Part shown: in pieces, positions 1 to 7,679 of the stretch
How positions within the stretch are numbered: position 1 is the stretch's first letter
Layout of the letters: every line of letters begins with the position of its first letter
Assembly (NCBI GenBank): GCA_947258545.1
Contig: CAMYJI010000046.1
Coordinates: 2,844-36,307 of the forward strand
Length of the DNA stretch: 33,464 nt
DNA from: an uncultured Ectothiorhodospiraceae bacterium
GTDB lineage: Bacteria > Pseudomonadota > Gammaproteobacteria > UBA9214
Direction: 5' to 3'
Program-made: the position numbers and the translations under genes
The notes under the pieces: model-generated
Seen by the model: only the letters and a program-made list of their open reading frames with translations
Database searches by the model: none
What the model was told of the DNA's origin: nothing

Positions 1-535
1 ACCTCCATTGCATTCGAATTGCCCAAGGTGAGTATAAACAAGTAATTACAAATTACCAGTTTTTTTTTGTTGAAAAATTCACATGAAAATTTTCAACAAT
101 GGTTAACAAACATGCGAACAAATAAGCGTCGAATTGTTTGTAGTGTGACTGTTAACGGTTGTGTTAAACGTAACTTTAATTATTTTTTTGGCAATGAAAA
201 AAGATTGATTGTTATCTGATGCAATCGTGCAAAAAAATTAATGCACACTGGAGTGTGAGTGACTGAATGCGTGCGTCCCAAGGAGGAGGATAATCGGAGC
301 AATGCAGACGCCTGCAGGTTCGCTGTTGTGAACACCCGCCGCTGAGATCTTTGCCTGCCGGGTGTCTGCTGCGCCTGTTTAGAGATCTATATTAAAAATA
401 GATTAAACAATAAGTTATGTGGATGTGCTGCGGTTCATTCCGTGCCCGGGGTGAAGAGAATCCGACCTGGTTACAGTGTGTCTCCGGTGGATGCCGGACG
501 CCCGGTGAGCTATTTCTACTACCACTGCATGCACG
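1..535. other. AT-rich non-coding region
   Basis: No convincing gene lies here. The first ~420 bases are clearly richer in A+T than the rest of the window. They carry small dyads: a 10-bp inverted repeat TTGTTGAAAA (67-76) with TTTTCAACAA (90-99), CACACT-GG-AGTGTG (244-257), and two GTTAAC sites (102-107, 151-156). A purine-rich Shine-Dalgarno-like run (280-289) precedes a 9-codon ATG frame (302-331), which is too short and too distantly spaced to call. The stretch may be the regulatory flank of a gene beyond the left edge. Confidence 0.5.
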
Positions 536-994
536 TCATTCAAGCGAGAGAATGAGATCCCATTGCTGCTTGTTGACCGGCATGATGGAGAGGCGGTTGC
601 CGCGCCTGACCAGTGGCAGGTCAGCGAGTCCGGGTATTTCTTTCAGTTCGGAAAGAGTGATGACACGATCCAGTTTGCGTACGTAACGGACATCGACCAT
701 GAACCAGCGCGGATTGTCGGGATCACTTTTCGGATCGTAATATTTTTCTTTCGGATCGAAGGCGGTGTGGTCTGGATAGGCCGCGCGTGCAATCTTCATA
801 ATTCCGGCAATACCGGGTTCCTTGCAGTTGGAATGATAAAAAAAGACCAGGTCGCCTTTTTTCATGTCGTCACGCATCATATTGCGCGCCTGGTAATTGC
901 GTACACCGTCCCAGGGCTCGGTCTTCTTCGGCGCCTTGTTGAGGTCATCGATGCCGAAAACATCGGGTTCGGATTTCATTAGCCAGTAGTTCAT
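536..994 (-). CDS. EVE domain-containing protein
   Basis: A 152-residue protein that is essentially one EVE domain, a PUA-like fold found in proteins that bind modified nucleic-acid bases. Visible family signatures are the N-terminal YWLMKSEPD, then WDGVRNYQARN (about 28-38), then DLVFFYHSNCKEPGIAGI (about 48-65), which forms the core pocket. The length matches stand-alone bacterial EVE proteins of 140-155 residues. It is the last gene of a leftward group, separated from the folate gene by ~100 bp that contains a perfect palindrome, CACATCGATGTG (1028-1039), a possible regulatory site. The substrate is unknown. Family assignment is firm; function is inferred only from the fold. Confidence 0.9.
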   Translation of the reverse strand: MNYWLMKSEPDVFGIDDLNKAPKKTEPWDGVRNYQARNMMRDDMKKGDLVFFYHSNCKEPGIAGIMKIARAAYPDHTAFDPKEKYYDPKSDPDNPRWFMVDVRYVRKLDRVITLSELKEIPGLADLPLVRRGNRLSIMPVNKQQWDLILSLE

Positions 995-1096
995 GTCGCT
1001 CGCCTTAAAAGTGTTGTGTTAATGATACACATCGATGTGATCAAGTGGTGTACAGGTGGTGTATATATAAGGTGGGCGCCCGCGAGTGCGATACGG

Positions 1097-1711
1097 TTAC
1101 AGCGCCTGGCAATGGTAGACGGTTTTCTCAGTCGCGACCGCAGCCAGCGGGACGTCCCACGACTCTGTTGCGAGGCGATTCAGTCGCTGGAACTCGTAGG
1201 CCAGGCCCAGCAGGCGTGGTTTGCGCCAGTGCCGGCGTGTGTTGAGGAAGCCGAAACTGCGGTCGTAATAGCCACCACCCATGCCCAGGCGATGACCCAT
1301 GAGGTCGAATGCGACCAGTGGCGTCAGTACCAGGTCGAGGGCGACAGGTCTGATGCGCCGGTAGTGGCTGCGTTCCGGCTCGAGGATGCCGAAGTGGTTG
1401 ACGACCAACCGGTCACCCGGTGTATAGGCGGAAAACCACAGGCGCTGGTTTGAAAAGGGGACCAATATCGGCAGGTACAGGGTCTTGCCCAGGGCCCAGA
1501 GACGTTCCAGCAACGGCCAGGGGTCCATTTCGCCGTCGGCTGCCAGGTAGGCAGCGATGTGCTGGCTGTTGAATACCAGCGGGTCCTTGCTGGCGTGCCG
1601 TGCCAGGTGGCGTGCGCAGGCGTCCTGCTCGATGCCGGTCATGGCGCTGCGCTGCAGGCGAATCTGCCGGCGCAAGGCGTTACGGTCTGCCTTTCCGGTT
1701 TTCACGGGCAT
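1097..1711 (-). CDS. fau: 5-formyltetrahydrofolate cyclo-ligase
   Basis: Converts 5-formyl-THF to 5,10-methenyl-THF with ATP, returning an inhibitory folate to the one-carbon pool. The diagnostic motif GMGGGYYDR is present near the C-terminal third, with a preceding DLVLTPLVAFD strand and an N-terminal basic helix ALRRQIRLQRSAM typical of the family. From the ATG at 1711 it has 204 residues; an in-frame GTG at 1741 would add ten residues but sits only 17 bases from the 6S RNA stem, and neither start has a clear ribosome site. The order zapA - 6S RNA - this gene is the classic gammaproteobacterial arrangement (ygfA/fau in E. coli). Functionally it fits the glycine-cleavage genes further right, which also feed folate one-carbon units. 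Confidence 0.93.
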   Translation of the reverse strand: MPVKTGKADRNALRRQIRLQRSAMTGIEQDACARHLARHASKDPLVFNSQHIAAYLAADGEMDPWPLLERLWALGKTLYLPILVPFSNQRLWFSAYTPGDRLVVNHFGILEPERSHYRRIRPVALDLVLTPLVAFDLMGHRLGMGGGYYDRSFGFLNTRRHWRKPRLLGLAYEFQRLNRLATESWDVPLAAVATEKTVYHCQAL

Positions 1712-1757
1712 GTTGTGCGGAAATGGATGTTCGTGCGCCACGCGAAGGCAATAAGGT

Positions 1758-1887
1758 CAGGTATCCCCCGCTTGTGCCGTTGTGACTTTCGCCCCTGAAC
1801 CGAAGGTTCAAGGGGGGACCGCAGTGATGTATCAGGCTTTCCGCCAGCAGCGGACATGCAACTATCGTACACAGCAGGGGATACCTG
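1758..1887 (-). ncRNA. ssrS: 6S RNA
   Basis: Lies between zapA and fau, the canonical place for 6S RNA, the RNA that binds sigma70 RNA polymerase. Read on the minus strand, CAGGTATCCCC at the 5' end pairs perfectly with GGGGATACCTG at the 3' end, and the stem continues as TGCTGTG with CACAAGCG to about 18 bp. Internally, GCATG, a short hairpin TCCGC-TGCTG-GCGGA and then AAGCCT closely match the E. coli block GCAUG-CUCGG-UCCGU-CCGAG-AAGCCU. These are followed by ACTGCG and by the CTTGAACC-TTC-GGTTCAGGGG hairpin, the counterpart of the E. coli CUUGAACCAAGGGUUCAAGG. The stem-bounded length is ~130 nt, shorter than the 184 nt of E. coli; the true ends may extend a few bases. Confidence 0.88.
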
Positions 1888-1912
1888 AATCTAACCTTTC
1901 ATCCGGGGCTGC

Positions 1913-2227
1913 CTAGTTCAGCTCCAGCTTGTATTTGCCCAGCGCAGACTCGATCCTGTTGTTGAGTTCCCGTATCCGCGCCCCGTAGGAATCAAGCTGG
2001 GTGGGATCGAGCGATTGGGACTCGAGTACGTCGTGGGCAAGGTTGAGCGCCGCCATGACAGCGATTCGGTCAACACCAACGACTTTCCCGCTTGAGCGTA
2101 TGTCTGTCATCTTGTCGTTGAGATATTTCGCCGAGGAGATCAGCACATCCTTTTCCTCATCCGGGCAGGCAACCAGGTATTCCTTTTCAAGAATATGCAC
2201 CTTTACGGCATTGGCCGGCTTGCTCAT
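1913..2227 (-). CDS. zapA: cell division protein ZapA
   Basis: A 104-residue FtsZ-associated protein that promotes Z-ring bundling at midcell. It shows the ZapA plan: an N-terminal globular part (VKVHILEKEYLVACPDEEKDVLISSAKYLNDKM), the typical DRIAVMAALNLAHDVLE segment (about 53-69), then a C-terminal coiled coil (ARIRELNNRIESALG). Its ATG overlaps the stop codon of the upstream coiled-coil gene as ATGA, so the two are translationally coupled. The 6S RNA follows directly downstream. Confidence 0.94.
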   Translation of the reverse strand: MSKPANAVKVHILEKEYLVACPDEEKDVLISSAKYLNDKMTDIRSSGKVVGVDRIAVMAALNLAHDVLESQSLDPTQLDSYGARIRELNNRIESALGKYKLELN

Positions 2228-2457
2228 GCCCCGGTCTCGAGTGACTTGAGGCGGGTAACGATACCCTCGACACGGTCGCGCACCAGATCATGCTTTTCGA
2301 GCAGGGAGGCGCGTTCGGTCGCCAGTGAATCCTGCTGGGCGCGCAGGGAACGGTTCTCTTTTACCAGGCGGTCAATGGTGGTCAGCAGGGCTTCGAGCTG
2401 CTGCTCGAGCCGGGTGACTTCCTGGTCAAAAATTGACGGTTCGATATCTTTTGTCAT
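2224..2457 (-). CDS. short coiled-coil protein, ZapB-like (TIGR02449-type)
   Basis: A 77-residue acidic coiled-coil protein starting MTKDIEPSIFDQEV. A longer open frame continues upstream to 2847, but it runs antisense through the start of ygfB and its sequence there has no coiled-coil or family character, so the ATG at 2457 is preferred. Almost the whole protein is heptad-rich (VTRLEQQLEALLTTIDRLVKENRSL and following). Small proteins of this type sit immediately upstream of zapA in many gammaproteobacteria and resemble ZapB. The ATGA overlap with zapA supports a joint role in cell division. Membership is recognised by context and composition, not by a catalytic motif; the function is inferred. 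Confidence 0.8.
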   Translation of the reverse strand: MTKDIEPSIFDQEVTRLEQQLEALLTTIDRLVKENRSLRAQQDSLATERASLLEKHDLVRDRVEGIVTRLKSLETGA

Positions 2458-2610
2458 GCAAGCAATATAGTGTGGTTGGAGGTTCCGGTCAATGTTGGGG
2501 TATGTGACGGTGCTGCTACAGTGCGCGCTGTCAATGTACGGTGTGCGATAATCGGTCTTGCCGGCATTATAAGATGCTGGTCTTGCACTAATTACCCCGG
2601 GGGGCCTGGC

Positions 2611-3180
2611 GTGAACAAAACGGCGGCTTTCGATTATACCGGGCTGGAGACTGCACTGCAGTCCGCCGATGCGGATTGCGGCGCAGCCGAAAGTCATGGC
2701 CTGCTGTGTGGCATCAGCTGTGCAGCGGGCAAGGCTGACACGCTGCTCTGGCTGGAGCACATTATGGGCGAGGGCAACACCCTGAGTGTCGCCGCGCAAA
2801 CCTGCCAGGAGATGCTGACGGCGCTTTATGCCAGCACCCTGCTGCATCTCAACGACGGTGACCTGGGGCTGGACCTGTTGTTGCCGGGTGACGCTGCCCC
2901 ACTGGCGTTACGCAGCAAGGCCCTGGGGCAGTGGTGCCAGGGCTTCCTCTACGGACTGGCGCTGGGTGGCGTGTCAGATGACGGCGGGCAGCCGGGAAAT
3001 GTCCCGGAGATCATGCGCGATTTCTATGAGATATCGCATACCCGCTTTGACCATGACTCGGATGACGAAACCGAGGAGGTCGCCTATATGGAGATTGTCG
3101 AATATGTGCGCATGAGCGTGCTGCTGTGCCACGAGGAGCTGCAGCCATTGCATGCCCAGGCCCCGGAGCGCCTGCAGTAG
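2611..3180 (+). CDS. ygfB: UPF0149 family protein YgfB
   Basis: A 189-residue protein of the UPF0149/YgfB family. Start chosen at GTG 2611, preceded by a G-rich run; the open frame to 2470 would overlap the divergent coiled-coil gene. Family features include the SHGLLCG segment (about 28-34), the WCQGFLYGLAL segment in the middle, and the acidic DSDDETEEVAYMEIVEYVRMSVLL helix near the C-terminus. The gene begins a rightward cluster ygfB-pepP-ubiH-ubiI, the conserved E. coli-like order. YgfB has been reported as a regulator in Pseudomonas; here only family membership can be claimed. Confidence 0.88.
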   Translation: MNKTAAFDYTGLETALQSADADCGAAESHGLLCGISCAAGKADTLLWLEHIMGEGNTLSVAAQTCQEMLTALYASTLLHLNDGDLGLDLLLPGDAAPLALRSKALGQWCQGFLYGLALGGVSDDGGQPGNVPEIMRDFYEISHTRFDHDSDDETEEVAYMEIVEYVRMSVLLCHEELQPLHAQAPERLQ

Positions 3181-3244
3181 GCTGAATTCCGGCCATATAT
3201 AAGGTAATGTCGTCATATCCATCGCACCGAGGTAACGATCCAGG

Positions 3245-4549
3245 ATGATCAGCACAAAGGAGTTCGCCCGGCGTCGCAAACAGCTCATGCGCATGATGGG
3301 GCGGGATTCCATTGCCATTGTTCCTGCCGCGCCGGAGAAAATCCGCAACCGGGATGTCGAGTACCCGTACCGGCCCGACAGCGACTTTTACTACCTGACG
3401 GGCTTTGGCGAGCCCGATGCCGTTGCCGTGTTAATCCCCGGCCGGCCGCACGGCGAGTACCTGGTGTTCTGTCGCGAACGTGACCCGAAGATGGAGACCT
3501 GGGTCGGACGGCGGGCGGGTACGCAAGGGGCCATTGACGAGTACGGTGCCGATGATGCCTTCCCGATCGGTGATATAGACGATATTCTGCCGGGCCTGCT
3601 GGAAAGCTGCGAGCGGGTGTTCTACACCATGGGCTCCTTTCCCGAGTTTGACCGCCAGGTGATTAACTGGGTGAATTGCATCCGTCAGGGCGCACGTGCC
3701 GGTGCACGCACACCGGATGAATTCATCAGCCTGGAACACCTGCTGCACGACATGCGCCTGTACAAGAGCCGATCGGAAGTCAGGGTCATGCGCGCTGCTG
3801 CCAGGGTGGCGTGCCGCGCCCACCGCCGGGCCATGCAGGTGTGCCGTCCCGGCCTGCATGAATACGAGATCGAGGCTGAGCTGCTGCACGAATTCCGGCA
3901 GGCGAACATGGAGCCGGCCTATCCCAGTATCGTCGGGGGTGGCGAGAACGGCTGTGTCCTGCATTACACCAGCAACCATGCGCAGCTGAACGAGGGTGAT
4001 CTGCTGCTTATCGATGCAGGGGCCGAGTACGACTGTTATGCCTCTGACATTACGCGTACCTTTCCCGTCAACGGCAGGTTCAGCCCCGCGCAAAAGGCCT
4101 TGTACGAGGTGGTGCTGGCCGCGCAGACGGCCGCCATCGCGCAGGTGCAGCCGGGCAACCACTGGAATGATCCGCACCAGGCGGCCGTCAAGGTGCTGAC
4201 CCGCGGCCTGGTCAAGCTTGGCATCCTCAAGGGCAAGCCGTCCGAGTTGATCAGGAAGGAGGCCTACCGCCGCTTCTATATGCACCGTACCGGTCACTGG
4301 CTGGGCATGGACGTGCACGACGTGGGCGACTACAAGGTCGGGGGTGAATGGCGCGTGCTTGAACCGGGCATGCTGCTGACGGTGGAGCCCGGCATTTATA
4401 TCCCGGCGGGCACCCGCGGCGTGGCCAGGAAATGGTGGAATATCGGCATTCGCATCGAGGATGATGTACTGGTAACCCGGGACGGCCATGATGTGCTGAG
4501 TGATCCGGTCCCGAAGAGCGTGGACGAGATCGAGGCACTGATGGCATGA
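3245..4549 (+). CDS. pepP: Xaa-Pro aminopeptidase (aminopeptidase P II)
   Basis: A 434-residue M24B metallopeptidase that removes N-terminal residues preceding proline. It has the N-terminal aminopeptidase-P domain (DSDFYYLTGF near 41-50, the typical FYYLTGF signature) and the C-terminal pita-bread domain. All five dinuclear-metal ligands are visible: Asp in LLLIDAGAEY, Asp in SDITRTF, His in TGHWLGMDVHD, Glu in LTVEPGIYI and Glu in IRIEDD. The length matches E. coli PepP (441). It lies 64 bp after ygfB and ends 16 bp before ubiH, consistent with one transcription unit. Confidence 0.97.
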   Translation: MISTKEFARRRKQLMRMMGRDSIAIVPAAPEKIRNRDVEYPYRPDSDFYYLTGFGEPDAVAVLIPGRPHGEYLVFCRERDPKMETWVGRRAGTQGAIDEYGADDAFPIGDIDDILPGLLESCERVFYTMGSFPEFDRQVINWVNCIRQGARAGARTPDEFISLEHLLHDMRLYKSRSEVRVMRAAARVACRAHRRAMQVCRPGLHEYEIEAELLHEFRQANMEPAYPSIVGGGENGCVLHYTSNHAQLNEGDLLLIDAGAEYDCYASDITRTFPVNGRFSPAQKALYEVVLAAQTAAIAQVQPGNHWNDPHQAAVKVLTRGLVKLGILKGKPSELIRKEAYRRFYMHRTGHWLGMDVHDVGDYKVGGEWRVLEPGMLLTVEPGIYIPAGTRGVARKWWNIGIRIEDDVLVTRDGHDVLSDPVPKSVDEIEALMA

Positions 4550-4565
4550 CCACCGCCGTGATGAT

Positions 4566-5789
4566 ATGCCAATGAAGCAATACGATATCCTGATCGTCGG
4601 TGGCGGCATGGTCGGCGCCAGCCTGGTGCGCGCCCTGGACGGGCAGGGTCTGCGAATTGCTGTGGTCGAGGCCGTGCAATTCGAGACGCGCACCGAACCG
4701 GGTTACGATGACCGCGCCATTGCGCTGGCATCCGGTACCCAACGTATTTTCAGCGGTATGCAGCTGTGGAACCGGTTCGAACATGAGTCCACTGCCATTC
4801 ACCAGATCCATGTTTCCGACCGCGGCCATTTCGGGTTCACCCGCATGGACCGCGCGGAAGAGGGTTTGCCGGCGCTGGGTTACGTGGTGCCGGCGCGGGT
4901 AATCGGCCAGGTACTGGGTGACGCCCTGCGCGCCAGTGAAGCGGTTGATTTCTATTGCCCGGCGCAGCTGTCGGACCTGTCCATCGAGGTCGACACTGTT
5001 ACGGCGGAGATCCTGCAGGATGATGTGCCGCTGTCGCTTACGGCCCAGCTTGTGGTGGCGGCCGATGGTACCGGTTCCGTGGTCAGGGAGCGGCTTGGCA
5101 TCCCGGTCAGAGAATCCGATTACGGACAGACGGCAGTGATCACCAACGTCACGCCGCAGTTACCGCACAACCATGTTGCCTACGAGCGTTTCACCGACAC
5201 CGGACCGCTGGCCTTCCTGCCCATGAGCGAGCAGCGTTGTGCCGTGGTCTGGACGGTAGAGACCAGCGCAGCGGATGAGGTGATGGGTTTGCCTGACAGC
5301 GAATTCCTTGCACGCCTTCAGGAGCGCTTCGGTTACCGCCTGGGTCGTCTTGAACGGATCGGCAAACGCCAGGCCTACCCGTTGCGCCTGATCAAGGCCA
5401 AGGAGGCGGTGCGCCACCGCCTGGCCCTGGTCGGTAACGCGGCCCATACCCTGCACCCGATTGCCGGGCAGGGTTTCAATCTGGGTGTCCGTGATATTGC
5501 CGTGCTCGCCGAGGTGTTGGTGGATGCGTTGCGCGCGGGGCAGGACCCGGGTGATTTGAATGTCCTGCACCGCTACGGGAACTGGCGGCGCGCGGACCAC
5601 CGCCAGGTGACGGCCTTTACCGATGGTCTGGCACGCATGTTCACGTTGCCGCTACCGGCACTTGGGGCCGCACGCGGAGCAGGTATGCTGGCACTGGATC
5701 TGGTGCCGCCGGCCAAGCGGCTGCTGACCCGGCTGACCATGGGGCGTGCCGGTCGGGTACCGCGCCTGGCGCGCGGGCTGCCTTTGTGA
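4566..5789 (+). CDS. ubiH: 2-octaprenyl-6-methoxyphenol hydroxylase (UbiH)
   Basis: FAD-dependent aromatic hydroxylase of ubiquinone biosynthesis, 407 residues. The N-terminus YDILIVGGGMVGASL is the dinucleotide-binding GxGxxG fold; TEPGYDDRAIALASGTQRIF is the UbiH-type signature after it. The second FAD motif appears near residue 290 as GNAAHTLHPIAGQGFNLG, with Asn replacing the usual Asp of GDAAH. ATG 4572 is an alternative start two codons in. Position directly after pepP is the conserved UbiH position, which separates it from its paralogue downstream. Assignment to UbiH rather than UbiI/UbiF rests on synteny. Confidence 0.92.
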   Translation: MPMKQYDILIVGGGMVGASLVRALDGQGLRIAVVEAVQFETRTEPGYDDRAIALASGTQRIFSGMQLWNRFEHESTAIHQIHVSDRGHFGFTRMDRAEEGLPALGYVVPARVIGQVLGDALRASEAVDFYCPAQLSDLSIEVDTVTAEILQDDVPLSLTAQLVVAADGTGSVVRERLGIPVRESDYGQTAVITNVTPQLPHNHVAYERFTDTGPLAFLPMSEQRCAVVWTVETSAADEVMGLPDSEFLARLQERFGYRLGRLERIGKRQAYPLRLIKAKEAVRHRLALVGNAAHTLHPIAGQGFNLGVRDIAVLAEVLVDALRAGQDPGDLNVLHRYGNWRRADHRQVTAFTDGLARMFTLPLPALGAARGAGMLALDLVPPAKRLLTRLTMGRAGRVPRLARGLPL

Positions 5790-5823
5790 CGCCGATAGTT
5801 AAAAAGGGCACAGAGCGAATAAC

Positions 5824-5847
5824 CGCAAAGGCGCAAAGGGCGCAAAG
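5824..5847 (+). repeat. three short direct repeats CGCAAAG
   Basis: CGCAAAG occurs three times at 5824-5830, 5832-5838 and 5841-5847, just downstream of ubiH and next to the long inverted repeat. Strings of this type commonly accompany dispersed GC-rich repeats in environmental bacteria. Confidence 0.6.
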
Positions 5848-5860
5848 AAAAACACAAGAT

Positions 5861-6003
5861 TATTCACCGCAGAGACGCTGAGAACGCAGAGACAACAATA
5901 ACAAATGAGTGAATATAAATTATCTTTTGTTAAAACAGTAAATAATAGATTGGGTCTTTACTATGGATTTTTCTCTGCGTTCTCAGCGTCTCTGCGGTGA
6001 ATA
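5861..6003. repeat. MITE-like element with 32-bp perfect terminal inverted repeats
   Basis: The arm at 5861-5892 (begins TATTCACCGCAGAGACGC) is the exact reverse complement of 5972-6003 over all 32 bases. The 79-bp interior is strongly AT-rich, holds no gene, and contrasts with the GC-rich surroundings. The arms resemble the dispersed CACCGCAGAGACGC-type repeats seen in many bacterial genomes. It fills the gap between ubiH and the second hydroxylase and ends 21 bp before that gene's ATG, so it could affect its expression. No transposase is present here. Confidence 0.85.
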
Positions 6004-6024
6004 TTTTGTTATTTGGAACAAACC

Positions 6025-7248
6025 ATGAACCAGTTTGATGTGATCATCATCGGCGGCGGCATTGTAGGTGCCACGGCGGCCTGTGCACTGGGTACGGCGG
6101 GCCTGGCGGTTGCCGTGGTCGAGGCCCGCGTGCCGGTTGCCGACACCGGGGTGCGCGATGCGCGTGTGTTCGCCATCACCCGTGCCTCGGAACGCATCTT
6201 CAGTGCGCTGGGGGCGTGGGATGCGATCAGTGCGCGGGATAGCTGTGCGTTTCGCGAGATGCGGGTATGGGATGCCGGTGGCTCCGGGGCGATTCATTTT
6301 GACTGTGCCGATATTGGCGAGCCCTTCCTGGGGCATATCATCGAGCCGCGTTTCATCCAGGCCGCGCTGCTGGATCGTCTGCAGGCGCTGGACGATGTGC
6401 AACTGTTTTGTCCCGCGCAGTTCCGGGACATCGAGATCGACGAGGACCAGGTCACGGTCTCGCTGGATGATGCCAGCAGGTTGACCGCCGGGCTGGTCGT
6501 GGCGGCTGACGGGGCGCATTCCCCACTGCGCGAACGCCTCGGCATGCAGGTGCGGGCGCATGACTACCAGCAAAGCGGCCTGGTCGCGCTGGTGAAGACC
6601 GAACACGGCCATCAGGAAACGGCCTGGCAGCGCTTTCTGCCGGGTGGGCCACTGGCCTTCCTGCCCATGAGCGGTGGCTGGAGTTCCATTGTCTGGACCC
6701 TGCCGTCAGTGGAGGTGGAGCGGGTGCTGACCCTGGACCGGGATGTCTTCCACGACGCTCTGGGCGAGGCCTTTGAATTCCGCCTGGGCAGGATCACCGA
6801 CTCGGAGCAGCGCAAGGCCTTCCCGCTGCGACGCCTGCATGCGACTCATTATATAAGTGAGCGCGCCGTACTGATCGGCGATGCGGCGCATACCATTCAT
6901 CCGCTGGCGGGACAGGGCGTCAACCTGGGCCTGCTGGATGCCGCCGCACTGGCCGAGGTGGTAACCGAGGCGCAGGCACGTGGCAAGGATGCAGGCGGTG
7001 TGCCGGTGCTGCGCCGCTACGAACGCTGGCGTCGCGGCGACAACCAGCTGATGATGTCAGCCATGGACGCCTTCAACCTGTTGTTCAGCAACACCCGGCC
7101 GCCGTTGCGCTGGGCGCGCAATCTGGGCCTGTCCCTGATGGACACGGCCGGTCCCGCCAAGGACGTGCTGATGCGTCATGCCATGGGGCTCGAAGGTGAC
7201 CTGCCCGCCCTGGCCAGGGCCCCGAAAGAGGAATCCCGGACGGCTTGA
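6025..7248 (+). CDS. ubiI: UbiH/UbiF/VisC/COQ6-family FAD hydroxylase (probably UbiI)
   Basis: A 407-residue flavoprotein monooxygenase paralogous to the preceding ubiH. The FAD-binding N-terminus FDVIIIGGGIVGATAACALG, the RVFAITRASERIF segment and the second FAD motif GDAAHTIHPLAGQGVNLG (about 285-302) are all present. ATG 6025 was chosen over an in-frame TTG at 6013 because it has a GGAA at suitable distance and gives the usual N-terminus. In E. coli the visC/ubiI gene follows ubiH, and UbiI hydroxylates C5 of the quinone ring. UbiF or another regiospecificity cannot be excluded from sequence. The gene is followed by the glycine-riboswitch leader. Confidence 0.88.
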   Translation: MNQFDVIIIGGGIVGATAACALGTAGLAVAVVEARVPVADTGVRDARVFAITRASERIFSALGAWDAISARDSCAFREMRVWDAGGSGAIHFDCADIGEPFLGHIIEPRFIQAALLDRLQALDDVQLFCPAQFRDIEIDEDQVTVSLDDASRLTAGLVVAADGAHSPLRERLGMQVRAHDYQQSGLVALVKTEHGHQETAWQRFLPGGPLAFLPMSGGWSSIVWTLPSVEVERVLTLDRDVFHDALGEAFEFRLGRITDSEQRKAFPLRRLHATHYISERAVLIGDAAHTIHPLAGQGVNLGLLDAAALAEVVTEAQARGKDAGGVPVLRRYERWRRGDNQLMMSAMDAFNLLFSNTRPPLRWARNLGLSLMDTAGPAKDVLMRHAMGLEGDLPALARAPKEESRTA

Positions 7249-7333
7249 ACGCGGCTGAACGGGCGTACCTTCAAGCCGCTGGAGTACGGTTAACATGCTG
7301 TAATTTAAATGAATCAGGCCTTGGCTGTGGTGA

Positions 7334-7359
7334 CGGTTGCGCGCCGGCCGGCGCAACCG
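7334..7359. other. GC-rich stem-loop between ubiI and the gcv leader
   Basis: CGGTTGCGC (7334-7342) pairs perfectly with GCGCAACCG (7351-7359) around an 8-base GC loop. No U-tract follows, so it is not a standard intrinsic terminator. It may block read-through from the ubi cluster or protect its 3' end. Confidence 0.5.
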
Positions 7360-7433
7360 CAGTGACCCTCCCGGACGCTTGCCAATCTGGTGCTGGCCGG
7401 CCGGCAGGAGTATATTTGCGGCTCAACGTAATA

Positions 7434-7600
7434 CTGCTGCGGGAGAGTGTCCCTGGTCAGGCTGGCCAGATGGACCGCCGAAGGCGCAACACGCTCGGAA
7501 ACGCTCAGGCAAAAGGACCGTAGCAGGCAGTTGACTCTGGAGAGCGGTCGCAGGACGACCCACCGAAGGGGTGCCGACACTCTCAGGTTAACGGACAGAG
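7434..7600 (+). promoter_or_regulatory. tandem glycine riboswitch
   Basis: Two glycine aptamers in series upstream of gcvT. Aptamer 1 spans 7434-7526: P1 arms CTGCTGCGG and CCGTAGCAG pair, and the core shows GGGAGAGTG, GCCGAAGGCGCAA and CTCAGGCAAAAGGACCG. Aptamer 2 spans about 7535-7600: P1 arms CTCTG and CAGAG, with GGAGAGCGG, CACCGAAGGGG and CTCTCAGG followed by GGACAGAG. These are the conserved blocks of the gcvT-type riboswitch. The 3' strand of the second P1 overlaps the 5' foot of the terminator that follows, giving a direct expression platform. Known members of this arrangement turn on glycine-cleavage genes when glycine is high. Confidence 0.95.
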
Positions 7601-7639
7601 GGGCGACGGCTGATGCAGGTCAGCCGTCGCCCCTTTTTA
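7599..7639 (+). terminator. intrinsic terminator of the glycine riboswitch
   Basis: AGGGGCGACGGCTGA (7599-7613) pairs with TCAGCCGTCGCCCCT (7620-7634) around the 6-base loop TGCAGG, followed by a U-run (7634-7638). It lies between the second aptamer and gcvT and begins inside the P1 strand of aptamer 2, as expected for the regulated terminator. Confidence 0.93.
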
Positions 7640-7679
7640 TTTCTGACATCGAATGACAACAGATAAAGTGAACGACTGA

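Noticed and set aside
417..686. 89-codon open frame left of and overlapping the EVE gene
   Set aside because: Overlaps the 3' part of a conserved gene on the opposite strand and shows no family resemblance or good ribosome site.
2458..2847. N-terminal extension of the ZapB-like gene (total 207 codons)
   Set aside because: The extension runs antisense across the ygfB start and lacks the coiled-coil character of the last 77 codons.
3431..4693. 420-codon open frame antisense to pepP
   Set aside because: Covers a complete Xaa-Pro aminopeptidase with all metal ligands on the other strand; no domain visible in the antisense product.
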